From Mycobacterium asiaticum DSM 44297 (lineage in GTDB: Bacteria > Actinomycetota > Actinomycetes > Mycobacteriales > Mycobacteriaceae), in the NCBI RefSeq assembly GCF_000613245.1, contig NZ_HG964937.1:21432-59877 (forward strand): DNA of 38,446 nucleotides, read 5' to 3'. A program made the position numbers and the translations under genes. The notes beneath the pieces were generated by a model, which was not told the origin of the DNA, searched no databases, and worked only from the letters and a program-made list of their open reading frames with translations. Positions 7,070-14,384 of the stretch are shown here, in pieces. Position 1 is the stretch's first letter; every line of letters starts with the position of its first letter.

Positions 7070-8767
7070 ATGGGAGAAGATGCTCCCGGCGATCAGCTCC
7101 ACGGCCTCGGCATGCTCGCCTCGGCTCTCGCGGGGCGCCCGGTGGCGGTCGACCAGTTGCGCCCGGGCGACCCGCCCTGGACGGACGGTCAAACGATCTA
7201 CCTCGACGCCGCAGCCGCGCCGCGGGTGCGCCTGGAGACCGTGGCCGTCCAGGCTTCACTGATCGCGGCCGGCAGCCTGGATCCTGACGTGGTCCGCCCG
7301 CTGGTCCGCCACGCCCGGCTGGCCAGACGGTATCTGGCGATCGAGGCCCACCGTGCGCTCGTGGCCAATAGCGGCCTGCTGCCGCCGGTTCTGAGCAAGC
7401 TGGGCGATCGAAGAATCGCCGGCCGCAGCGAGTCACCCTTGGCCTCGTTGCAACTTGCCGAAGGGCGCGGGGCGCTCGAGGAGGTCCCGCCCGAGTTCGG
7501 GGTGATTCGCGCCGCGAAGGTGCTGGCCGCCGGCTCGCGGTCCAACCAGCAGCAGGATGCAGCGGATCCCCAATACGTGCCGCGGGTTCAGGGGGTTGCA
7601 GAGCTTGCCGAGTTGGACGACGGTGAAGTCGACGACTCCGACGGTCCCGATCTGTTCACCAGCCCGGTGGGCGGCGGCGGTTTCATCGGTCAGTGGTTCA
7701 AGAAACTGCTCTCGTCCGCACGCAAGACCGGCAGTGGCGGCGGACCACCGGGCGCGGATTCCCCGACACATCGCATCAACACCGCCAATCGCGGCCTACA
7801 CGCCGCGTCGTTACTGGCCACCGTGTCCAGTGAAGACGTCAACGATCCGCAATCCCAACGCGCCTCCAACGGCGTGACGTATCCGGAGTGGGACGTGGCG
7901 CGCAGAAGTTATCGGCCCCAGTGGTGCACCGTCCAAGAAGTCGAACCGAAGATCAAAGCGTCGGCCACTCCTGGGATCGATGCCGCTATCGGCGTGCGGC
8001 GGCCGCTGTCGCGGCTCGGGATGGGTCTGCATCGCCGCCACCGTCAGGCGCAGGGGGACGACATCGACATCGACGCGGCGGTCGAGGCCCGCGTCGAGGT
8101 GCGGGCGGGATCGGTTCCCGACGAGGCGGTGTACCTCGACAGCTTGCGGCGCCGGCGTGACCTGTCGGTGCTGTTGCTCCTCGACGTCTCGGGGTCGGCC
8201 GCCGAACCGGGAACGGCGGGGCGCACCGTGCACGAACAGCAGCGGACGGCCGTTGCCAACCTCATGGTCGCCCTGCATGACCTCGGTGACCGAATTGCCC
8301 TGTACGCCTACTACTCTCAAGGCCGGCGCGCGGTCAGCATGGTGCCGGTCAAGCGATTCGACGACCACCTCGACACTCGTGTCATGAGACGGCTGAATAG
8401 TCTGGAACCCGGCGCGTACTCGCGTCTCGGCGCGGCGATCCGGCACGGCTCGGCTGTGTTGGAAGCGGGCGGCGGCACATCCCGGCGGCTGCTGGTGGTG
8501 CTGTCCGACGGGCTGGCATACGACCACGGCTATGAACGGCCCTATGGCGCCGCCGATGCGCGTCGCGCGCTGACTGAAGCCCGCAGGCGGGGGACCGGCT
8601 GCGTGTGCCTGACCATCGGCGCCGGGACCGACGTGCCGTCGTTGCGCCGGGTGTTCGGCAGCACCGCACACGCCACCGTCGCACGCCCGGATCAACTGGC
8701 CGGTGTCATCGGACCCCTGTTCAGGTCGGCCCTGCGCTCGGCCGAGGTCCGGCGCCGAGTTTCATGA
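7070..8767 (+). CDS. VWA-domain protein, NorD/CbbO-like
   Basis: This is a 565-residue protein. The N-terminal two thirds is helical and not recognised in detail. The C-terminal third is a von Willebrand A domain with the MIDAS motif LLLLDVSGSAAE (Asp at about residue 372), LMVALHDLGDRIALYAYYS, SRLGAAIRHG and the second MIDAS segment VVLSDGLAYDHG. This architecture is that of NorD/CbbO, which work with NorQ/CbbQ AAA+ ATPases to insert metal into, or remodel, a target metalloenzyme. The matching ATPase is the next gene. I took ATG at 7070 because GGGAG precedes it by about 7 nt; GTG at 7055 is an alternative. Neither Rubisco nor nitric oxide reductase genes are nearby, so the client is unknown; the P450 downstream is one possibility. 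Confidence 0.85.
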   Translation: MGEDAPGDQLHGLGMLASALAGRPVAVDQLRPGDPPWTDGQTIYLDAAAAPRVRLETVAVQASLIAAGSLDPDVVRPLVRHARLARRYLAIEAHRALVANSGLLPPVLSKLGDRRIAGRSESPLASLQLAEGRGALEEVPPEFGVIRAAKVLAAGSRSNQQQDAADPQYVPRVQGVAELAELDDGEVDDSDGPDLFTSPVGGGGFIGQWFKKLLSSARKTGSGGGPPGADSPTHRINTANRGLHAASLLATVSSEDVNDPQSQRASNGVTYPEWDVARRSYRPQWCTVQEVEPKIKASATPGIDAAIGVRRPLSRLGMGLHRRHRQAQGDDIDIDAAVEARVEVRAGSVPDEAVYLDSLRRRRDLSVLLLLDVSGSAAEPGTAGRTVHEQQRTAVANLMVALHDLGDRIALYAYYSQGRRAVSMVPVKRFDDHLDTRVMRRLNSLEPGAYSRLGAAIRHGSAVLEAGGGTSRRLLVVLSDGLAYDHGYERPYGAADARRALTEARRRGTGCVCLTIGAGTDVPSLRRVFGSTAHATVARPDQLAGVIGPLFRSALRSAEVRRRVS

Positions 8768-8829
8768 GTAATGCCCAGTCCCAGAACATAGTTCGCCGGG
8801 CAACGCCGCTGCGCGGCCGACCACGAGAC

Positions 8830-8858
8830 TTGAAACAAAGATCTGTTCCGGATAGGCT
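8830..8858 (+). promoter_or_regulatory. Promoter with operator copy 4, in front of the AAA+ gene
   Basis: -35 TTGAAA (8830-8835), a 17-nt spacer, and -10 TAGGCT (8853-8858). Operator copy 4, AACAAAGATCTGTTC at 8834-8848, overlaps the end of the -35 and fills the spacer. This gives the AAA+ gene its own regulated promoter although it lies only 114 nt behind the VWA gene. Confidence 0.7.
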
Positions 8859-8881
8859 CCGAGAACGGCAGAAGGGAAGCT

Positions 8882-9727
8882 ATGGCCAACGAGTCCGGCA
8901 TTGCCCACCGGAACGGTGCGGCCGCTGAGGTGGCGGAAACGGTGCGGCCCTATTACACGGCGGTCGGCCGCGAAGAGGCCATCTTCAAGGCGGCGTACCG
9001 CCAAGGTCTGGCGCTGGTCCTCAAGGGCCCGACCGGTTGCGGCAAGACCCGCTTTGTCGAGGCCATGGCCCACGACCTCGGCCGGCCGCTTATCACCGTT
9101 GCCTGTCACGACGATCTCACCACGGCCGACCTGGTCGGCCGGTACCTGCTGCGTGGCGACGAGACGGTGTGGGTCGACGGCCCGTTGACCAGGGCGGTGC
9201 GCGAGGGCGCGATCTGTTATCTCGACGAAGTGGTCGAGGCCCGGCAGGACACGACGGTGGTATTGCATCCGCTCGCGGACCACCGCCGGCAACTCCCGAT
9301 CGAGCGCCTGGGTGTGACGCTGGACGCCGCACCCGGATTCGGCTTGGTGGTGTCGTACAACCCTGGCTATCAGAGCGTGCTCAAAGACCTCAAAGACTCC
9401 ACCCGGCAGCGCATGGTCGCCATCGAATTCGGTTTCCCGGCACCGAAACTCGAGCAGGAGATCGTTTCGCACGAGGCGGGTGTGGACGGGCCCACCGCGG
9501 CCGAGCTGGTGCGGTTCGGTCAAGCGATTCGGCGACTGGAGACCGGCGGCCTGCGTGAGGTCGCGTCCACCCGGGTGCTCATCGCCGCGGGCCGGCTTGT
9601 CGCCGAGGGTCTGCCGATGGCCGAGGCGGCGCGGGCCGCGATCGCCGGACCGCTCACCGACGATGTCGCGGTGGGGCGTGCGCTCGACGAGATGGTGGAT
9701 GTGTACCTCGGCGCGGGGCCGCGATGA
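8882..9727 (+). CDS. MoxR-class AAA+ ATPase, NorQ/CbbQ-like
   Basis: This 281-residue AAA+ ATPase has Walker A GPTGCGKT at residues 49-56, HDDLTTADLVGRYLLRGDET (the NorQ/CbbQ signature after the first strand), Walker B ICYLDEV at 111-117, the sensor-1 region VVSYNPGY at 157-163, and STRQRMVAIEFGFP. The length is typical of CbbQ/NorQ. Such ATPases form hexamers that remodel an enzyme with the help of a VWA partner, here the preceding gene (7070-8767). ATG at 8882 follows a purine-rich ribosome binding site (GAAGGGAAG). The pair is usually ordered Q then O/D, but here the VWA gene comes first and a separate promoter drives the ATPase. The following promoter's -35 begins right after its stop codon. 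Confidence 0.92.
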   Translation: MANESGIAHRNGAAAEVAETVRPYYTAVGREEAIFKAAYRQGLALVLKGPTGCGKTRFVEAMAHDLGRPLITVACHDDLTTADLVGRYLLRGDETVWVDGPLTRAVREGAICYLDEVVEARQDTTVVLHPLADHRRQLPIERLGVTLDAAPGFGLVVSYNPGYQSVLKDLKDSTRQRMVAIEFGFPAPKLEQEIVSHEAGVDGPTAAELVRFGQAIRRLETGGLREVASTRVLIAAGRLVAEGLPMAEAARAAIAGPLTDDVAVGRALDEMVDVYLGAGPR

Positions 9728-9774
9728 TTGACGCTGTATATCGCCGCCGCTAGGGTCTGAACAAATATTAGGTC
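9728..9774 (+). promoter_or_regulatory. Promoter with operator copy 5, in front of the P450 operon
   Basis: -35 TTGACG (9728-9733) starts immediately after the ATPase stop; a 17-nt spacer leads to -10 TAGGGT (9751-9756). Operator copy 5, AACAAATATTAGGTC at 9760-9774, covers the expected transcription start near 9763. It is followed by GGAGG and the ATG at 9784. The arrangement fits simple repression. Confidence 0.7.
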
Positions 9775-9783
9775 GGAGGTCTG

Positions 9784-10902
9784 ATGTCCTACGAGAGCAC
9801 GGCAGAACCCATCAAGGTCGGCTACCTGATGGACTTCCGGCTTCCCCCAGGCTTTCCGGAGGAGCTGTTCGCCTCGTTCACTCAGACTTTCGACCTGGTT
9901 TTCGAGGAGGCGGTGCAGCAGGGCGTGATGGACCGTCCCGTGCAGATGATCTATCGCGAAGTGGAAGGCCTGCCCAAGGGTTCGGTCAAGGCGGTGATCG
10001 ATGCGTACGGCGAATTGGTCGACGAGGGCTGCCTGGTTGTGTTCGGGCCCAACATCACCGACAACTGTGTGCCACTGCGCGAGGCGATCGAAGAGCGATT
10101 CAAAGTACCGGCGATCAGCGTAACCGGCACGGACGACTGGCTGGGGGAGTGGACGTTTTCTTTTCCGCAGGGGTCGATGACCGACGAGCCGATCTTCATC
10201 GCCGACCTGGTGGCCAAACGCGGCCTCGCCGAGATCGGTGTTCTGGTGGAGCAGAGCCTTATCGGCGAGAGTTACTTGAAGAATCTGCGAAGCGCCTGCC
10301 GCCGCAAGGGCATTCGGATCGTCGCGGAGGTTGCCATCGCGCAGACCGCTCAGGACATCAATGGCGCCGTGCGAACGTTGCATGAGGCGAAGGCCGAGGC
10401 GATCGTGCACCTGGGTTTCGGATTCGGCATCGTCTTCATCAACCCAGCACTTGAAGCGCTGAGCTGGGACCCACCCCGGTTCACCACCACCGCGTGGCAG
10501 AACGCCTGGGTGAACCCGATCATGTGGAACGCGTTCATGGGCTGGACCGGTATCGACCAGTACGACGAGGCGAACCGGATCGGCCAGGAGTTTTTGGACA
10601 AGTACGCCCAGAAATACAACGGCAGTCGCCCGGAGTACTGCGTGACGGTGGTGAACCGCGATGTCGCCGCCACCTTGGTGCGGGCGTTCAGCGACGCGCA
10701 CCCGCTCAGCCCGCGGGGGGTCAAAGAGGCCTTGGAGCGGGTGAAAATGATGCCGGCCGCGTCGGGTGCGCCCGGCACCCGAGTGTCCTTCGGTAAGTGG
10801 ACCCGGCGGGCTTGGATGGGTGCGGGCTACCTGGTGGCACGGACCTTGGATGCCGATGGCGTCAACTCCCACCTGGTTGATCGCTTCGGAGAGGACAGTT
10901 GA
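9784..10902 (+). CDS. Periplasmic-binding-protein-fold (Leu/Ile/Val type) protein without signal peptide
   Basis: The 372-residue protein resembles type 1 periplasmic binding proteins of branched-chain amino acid or amide ABC transporters. It has IKVGYLMDFRLP near the start, then LVDEGCLVVFGPNITDN, VPAISVTGTDDW, ARSA-like helix segments and LVAKRGLAEIGVLVEQSLIG. It has no N-terminal signal peptide or lipobox: the first residues are MSYESTAEPIKVGY. No ABC permease or ATPase gene is in the window. It therefore looks cytoplasmic, perhaps a ligand carrier or sensor, or an enzyme-like derivative of the fold. First gene of an operon with the AveC-like, SDR and P450 genes, and preceded by operator copy 5. 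A GGAGG sequence lies just upstream of the ATG. Confidence 0.85.
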   Translation: MSYESTAEPIKVGYLMDFRLPPGFPEELFASFTQTFDLVFEEAVQQGVMDRPVQMIYREVEGLPKGSVKAVIDAYGELVDEGCLVVFGPNITDNCVPLREAIEERFKVPAISVTGTDDWLGEWTFSFPQGSMTDEPIFIADLVAKRGLAEIGVLVEQSLIGESYLKNLRSACRRKGIRIVAEVAIAQTAQDINGAVRTLHEAKAEAIVHLGFGFGIVFINPALEALSWDPPRFTTTAWQNAWVNPIMWNAFMGWTGIDQYDEANRIGQEFLDKYAQKYNGSRPEYCVTVVNRDVAATLVRAFSDAHPLSPRGVKEALERVKMMPAASGAPGTRVSFGKWTRRAWMGAGYLVARTLDADGVNSHLVDRFGEDS

Positions 10903-10904
10903 CC

Positions 10905-12035
10905 ATGAGTACCGACCAGACCTCGCTGGCCCCCGATAAGGCACAGACCCTGACGTCCGGCCGCCAGATCAACTGGGGCCGTTGGATTGCCGGCGCTTCG
11001 CTGGCGGCGTTCGCGTTGATGTTCATCTCGGTGTGCCGCACCGAACTTGATCCGCGTGTGGCCAACCCGAATGTCGAGGGCCGACCCCGGCCCGTCAAGT
11101 TCATGTTCGGCCTCGACTACATCACCTTCCTCGATAGCGCCACCGCGGTCGCACTGCTCGTTCTGCTGATCGTGTTCATCAGGGGCTGGCGCCGAAATCC
11201 CGGCAGCCCGGCGATGCTGATGTTCCTGTGTACGACGCTGATCGTCTGGCAGGACCCGATCATGAACTGGGCACCGTTCGCGGTATACAACCCCGACCTG
11301 ATCCACTGGCCGGAGTCGTGGCCGTTGGTGTCGCTGTCGCCGACGGTGGAGCCGTTCGTCGTATTCGGTTATGTCATGTTCTATTTCGGCCCCTATTTCC
11401 CGGCGGTGTGGTTGCTGCGCAAGCAACAGGCGAAACGCGGCCCCGAGGCGTTCGTCTCGCGGCACCCGTTGATCAGCCTGGGCTTGATCACCATGGTGTT
11501 CGGCTTCGTGATGGACGCCTTTCTGGAGATCACGCTGACGCACTGGGGCATGTACATCTATTCGCAGGTGATCCCGTGGGGTTCGGTGTTCACCGGTACG
11601 ACCTTCCAGTTCCCGCTTATCTGGGAGTCGTTCTCGGTGACGTTTGTGATGGTGCCCGCGGCGATCCTGGTGTACCGCGATGACACCGGCAAGTCGGTGG
11701 CCGAGAAGCTGGCCGCGAAAGCCAAACTGTTTCCCAGCCGGCCTGTGCTGGGGACTTTCCTGGTTATGTTCGCGATCATCAACGTTTCGTACTTCGCTTA
11801 CGGCGGCTGGTTCGCCGCCATCAAGGCCAGCAAGTTGGCGACGTCGGTGGCCTGCCCGTGGCCCTACCCGGAAGCCAAAGTCTATGACCCACAAGGGTTC
11901 TACGAGAAGGCGGGCGCACAGGGCCCGTTCTCGGTGGGCATCTGGTCGACCTGGATGAGCGGGCAGCCCGACGGCCGGCCGCACGTTGACCCGCCGCCAC
12001 CGGGCCAAGGCCCCTGTGCGAGCAAGAATGGCTGA
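10905..12035 (+). CDS. AveC-like (spirocyclase family) integral membrane protein
   Basis: This 376-residue protein has several hydrophobic segments: about residues 25-45, 78-97, 106-122, 145-170, 190-215, 230-255 and 285-305. I recognise the sequence type as the mycobacterial family annotated spirocyclase AveC-like, named after the avermectin spiroketal cyclase AveC. Conserved-looking acidic and aromatic stretches include KFMFGLDYITFLDSATAVAL, WQDPIMNWAPFAVYNPDLIH, and FVMDAFLEITLTHWGMYIYS. The true reaction of mycobacterial members is unknown, and the name should not be taken as function. ATG at 10905 follows GGAGAGGAC, 2 nt after the upstream gene ends. Its stop overlaps the start of the next SDR by 8 nt. 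Context suggests a membrane-bound step on a lipophilic substrate. Confidence 0.8.
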   Translation: MSTDQTSLAPDKAQTLTSGRQINWGRWIAGASLAAFALMFISVCRTELDPRVANPNVEGRPRPVKFMFGLDYITFLDSATAVALLVLLIVFIRGWRRNPGSPAMLMFLCTTLIVWQDPIMNWAPFAVYNPDLIHWPESWPLVSLSPTVEPFVVFGYVMFYFGPYFPAVWLLRKQQAKRGPEAFVSRHPLISLGLITMVFGFVMDAFLEITLTHWGMYIYSQVIPWGSVFTGTTFQFPLIWESFSVTFVMVPAAILVYRDDTGKSVAEKLAAKAKLFPSRPVLGTFLVMFAIINVSYFAYGGWFAAIKASKLATSVACPWPYPEAKVYDPQGFYEKAGAQGPFSVGIWSTWMSGQPDGRPHVDPPPPGQGPCASKNG

Positions 12036-13020
12036 GCCCCGCACCGTCGTCATCACCGGCGCGTCCCGCGGACTCGGGTTCGCCTCGGCCGTGCGGCTTT
12101 ACCGCGAAGGGTGGCGGGTGGTCGCGGCCATGCGAACCCCGGAGCCAGGTATCGCATCGCTGCGCCAGGCGACCGGCGCAGCAGAAGACGACGACCGGCT
12201 GATCCCGGTCCAGCTTGACCTGACCGATGCAGCGTCCATCGCCGCCGCGGCCAAGTCGATCGACGAAGCGGTGGGCGCACCGTATGCGCTCGTCCACAAC
12301 GCGGGGATCTCCGCCGCAGGCATGATGGAAGAGACCGATATGGCGTTGTGGCAGAAGATGTTCGCCACCAGCGTCTTGGGTCCGGTAGCCCTGACCCAGG
12401 CGCTGTTGCCCTCGATGCGGGCGGCGGGGCAGGGGCGCATCGTGTTGGTAGCCAGTGCGGCTGGGGTGCGTGGTCAGCCGGGCACGGCGCCGTACTCGGC
12501 GGCCAAGGGAGCGATGGAACGCTGGGGTGAATCGCTGGCGTGCGAGGTCGCACCTTTCGGTCTCGGTGTCACGGTATTGGTGGCGGGCACCTACGACACC
12601 GAGATCATCACCGACGCGGGCACCATTGACGACCGTAACTTCGACGGCCCCTACGCGCGGCTGCACCACACCATGAACACCCGCGGGCGCTTCGCGGTCA
12701 GTTTTGCCCGGCCGCCCGAGCGCTTCACCGACGGCTTGGTCAAGGCGCTCGACGACCGGCGACCGTTCCGCCGCCGCGGAGTCGGCCTGGATGCGTCGAT
12801 GTTGTTGGCGCTCAACAGGTTTCTGCCGGCTTCCGGCATGCATCAGGTGTCCCGCATCGTGCTGGGCATACCGCGGCAGGGTTCGATGCGCGGCGGGGCG
12901 TATCCACTGACGGCTGCTCAACGAGGAATGGTTTTCGCCGCGCGCGTTCTTCCGCAGCCCGTACTGCAGCGCCTGGCTGCGCTGGCCGCGCGGCGCGCTA
13001 AGGCGAATGAAGGGGACTGA
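12028..13020 (+). CDS. Short-chain dehydrogenase/reductase in the P450 operon
   Basis: This is a 330-residue classical SDR. The cofactor loop TGASRGLGFASAVRLY comes at about residues 10-25, then AAMRT (a basic residue suggesting possible NADPH preference), LDLTD, HNAGIS, catalytic Ser (VLVASAAGVRG) and YSAAKGAMERWGESLACEV with Tyr and Lys. An extra C-terminal region of about 80 residues with arginine-rich and amphipathic stretches may associate with membrane. It overlaps the AveC-like gene by 8 nt and is followed 2 nt later by the P450 ATG, so these genes are almost certainly co-transcribed and coupled. It probably oxidises or reduces a hydroxyl/keto group made by the P450 (inference). Confidence 0.9.
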   Translation: MAEPRTVVITGASRGLGFASAVRLYREGWRVVAAMRTPEPGIASLRQATGAAEDDDRLIPVQLDLTDAASIAAAAKSIDEAVGAPYALVHNAGISAAGMMEETDMALWQKMFATSVLGPVALTQALLPSMRAAGQGRIVLVASAAGVRGQPGTAPYSAAKGAMERWGESLACEVAPFGLGVTVLVAGTYDTEIITDAGTIDDRNFDGPYARLHHTMNTRGRFAVSFARPPERFTDGLVKALDDRRPFRRRGVGLDASMLLALNRFLPASGMHQVSRIVLGIPRQGSMRGGAYPLTAAQRGMVFAARVLPQPVLQRLAALAARRAKANEGD

Positions 13021-13022
13021 TA

Positions 13023-14240
13023 ATGGAACAGCTATTCGACGATCTGGAGGACTTCGGCGCCTTCGACGACGCCATCTCCGGCGACGTTCGCGACCCCTAC
13101 ACCGAATTGGCCCGGTTGCGTCGCGAGGAACCGGTGCAACGCCTGGAGACCTCGGGCGCCCTGCCGCACGAGGAGTCGTTGCCGATGTTCATCGTGTATC
13201 GCCACGAGGACATCCAGCAGATGCTGCGCGACAACGAGACCTTCTCGTCGGCGGCCGTCATCGCTGCGTTCGGCCCGGTGCTCGGCGAGCGCGTCATGCT
13301 CGGCATGGACGAACCGGTGCACGGCCGGCTGCGGTCACTGGTGTCAAAGGCGTTCTCGCAAAAGTCATTGGCGCGCTGGCAGGACGAGTTGGTCGGCCGG
13401 GTGGCCAACAGCCTGATCGACAAGTTCGCCCCGAATGGCAAGGCGGATCTGGTGAAAGAGTTCACCTTCGACTATCCCAGCCAGGTCATTGCCGGCTTGC
13501 TCGGCTTGCCGGAGCAGGACTACCCGCAATTCCAGCGCTGGTCGATCTCGCTGCTCAGTTGGCTGATGAACCCCGAACGGGGGCTGGCGGCCGCGGCTGC
13601 GTTGTGCGAGTACTTCGCACCCATTCTCGAGGCCCGCCGCGCCGAGCCGAAGGACGATCTGATCAGCGCGCTGGGCGCGGCCGAAATTGACGGCGAGAAG
13701 CTCGCGGACGAGGAGATCTTCTCGTTCCTGCGGCTGCTGCTGCCAGCGGGCGTGGAGACGACCTACCGGTCGCTGGGCAGCCTGCTGCTGGCGCTGCTGT
13801 CCAACCCGGATCAGTTGGACGCGATCCGCGCCGATCGATCGCTGCTGCCACAGGCGATCGAAGAGGGCGTGCGCTGGGAGTCACCGCTGTTGACCATCAC
13901 CCGGGTGGCCACCCGCGATACCGAACTGGGTGGGGTGGCTATCCCGGCCGGCGCGACGGTGATGCCAATGCTCGGCGCGGCGAACCGTCAAGACGACCGC
14001 TATCCCGACCCGGACAAGTTCGACATCCATCGGCAGGCCCGCGCGCACCTGGGTTGGGGACACGGTGTGCACGTCTGCCTGGGCATGCACCTGGCCCGCC
14101 TGGAGATGCGCACCGCGATCAACCTGTTGCTTGATCGGCTGCCGAATCTACGGCTGGATCCCGACGGTGACGACCCGCACGTGCGGGGTCAGGTGTTCCG
14201 GTCGCCGACGTCGGTACCGGTCCTGTTCGACCCCCAATAG
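13023..14240 (+). CDS. Cytochrome P450
   Basis: This 405-residue soluble bacterial P450 has an I-helix PAGVETTYRS with the acid-alcohol pair at about 246-247, K-helix EGVR at 281-284 (ExxR), and the heme loop WGHGVHVCLG with the Cys ligand at residue 352. In the usual FxxGxHxCxG signature the first Phe is replaced by Trp (residue 345). The N-terminus has no membrane anchor. The CYP family cannot be assigned by eye. It lies 2 nt after the SDR and is the last gene of the operon starting at 9784; no ferredoxin gene is adjacent, so electron donors must come from elsewhere. Likely role: hydroxylation of a hydrophobic substrate that later enters the acyl-CoA route. Confidence 0.93.
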   Translation: MEQLFDDLEDFGAFDDAISGDVRDPYTELARLRREEPVQRLETSGALPHEESLPMFIVYRHEDIQQMLRDNETFSSAAVIAAFGPVLGERVMLGMDEPVHGRLRSLVSKAFSQKSLARWQDELVGRVANSLIDKFAPNGKADLVKEFTFDYPSQVIAGLLGLPEQDYPQFQRWSISLLSWLMNPERGLAAAAALCEYFAPILEARRAEPKDDLISALGAAEIDGEKLADEEIFSFLRLLLPAGVETTYRSLGSLLLALLSNPDQLDAIRADRSLLPQAIEEGVRWESPLLTITRVATRDTELGGVAIPAGATVMPMLGAANRQDDRYPDPDKFDIHRQARAHLGWGHGVHVCLGMHLARLEMRTAINLLLDRLPNLRLDPDGDDPHVRGQVFRSPTSVPVLFDPQ

Positions 14241-14251
14241 GGAGTATTTCG

Positions 14252-14263
14252 AAGTTGCAACTT
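14252..14263. promoter_or_regulatory. 12-bp perfect palindrome upstream of the aldehyde dehydrogenase
   Basis: AAGTTGCAACTT is a perfect 12-bp palindrome, 12 nt after the P450 stop and about 120 nt before the aldehyde dehydrogenase start. It is not related to the 15-bp operator. It could be an operator or chance; no promoter is obvious next to it. Confidence 0.3.
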
Positions 14264-14284
14264 GCCAATCGGCTAGTTTCCAGT

Positions 14285-14307
14285 AAGGCTCTCCGTAGGG
14301 GAGCCTT
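14285..14307 (+). terminator. Hairpin after the P450 operon
   Basis: AAGGCTCTCC, loop GTA, GGGGAGCCTT: a 10-bp stem with one T-G wobble. No U-tract follows directly (GTTGG). It may act as a hairpin-only terminator between the P450 operon and the aldehyde dehydrogenase gene. Confidence 0.5.
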
Positions 14308-14384
14308 GTTGGAATGGCATCCGTAGGCAATTTTTGGGTCCCAGCGCCTCAACCAGCGCATCGTCGAAAGAGAGCTGAACAGAT

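Noticed and set aside
9520..10944. Leftward frame of 474 codons opposite the binding-fold gene
   Set aside because: Antisense shadow in high-GC DNA; His/Arg-rich composition, no family motif, and the plus-strand genes explain the region.
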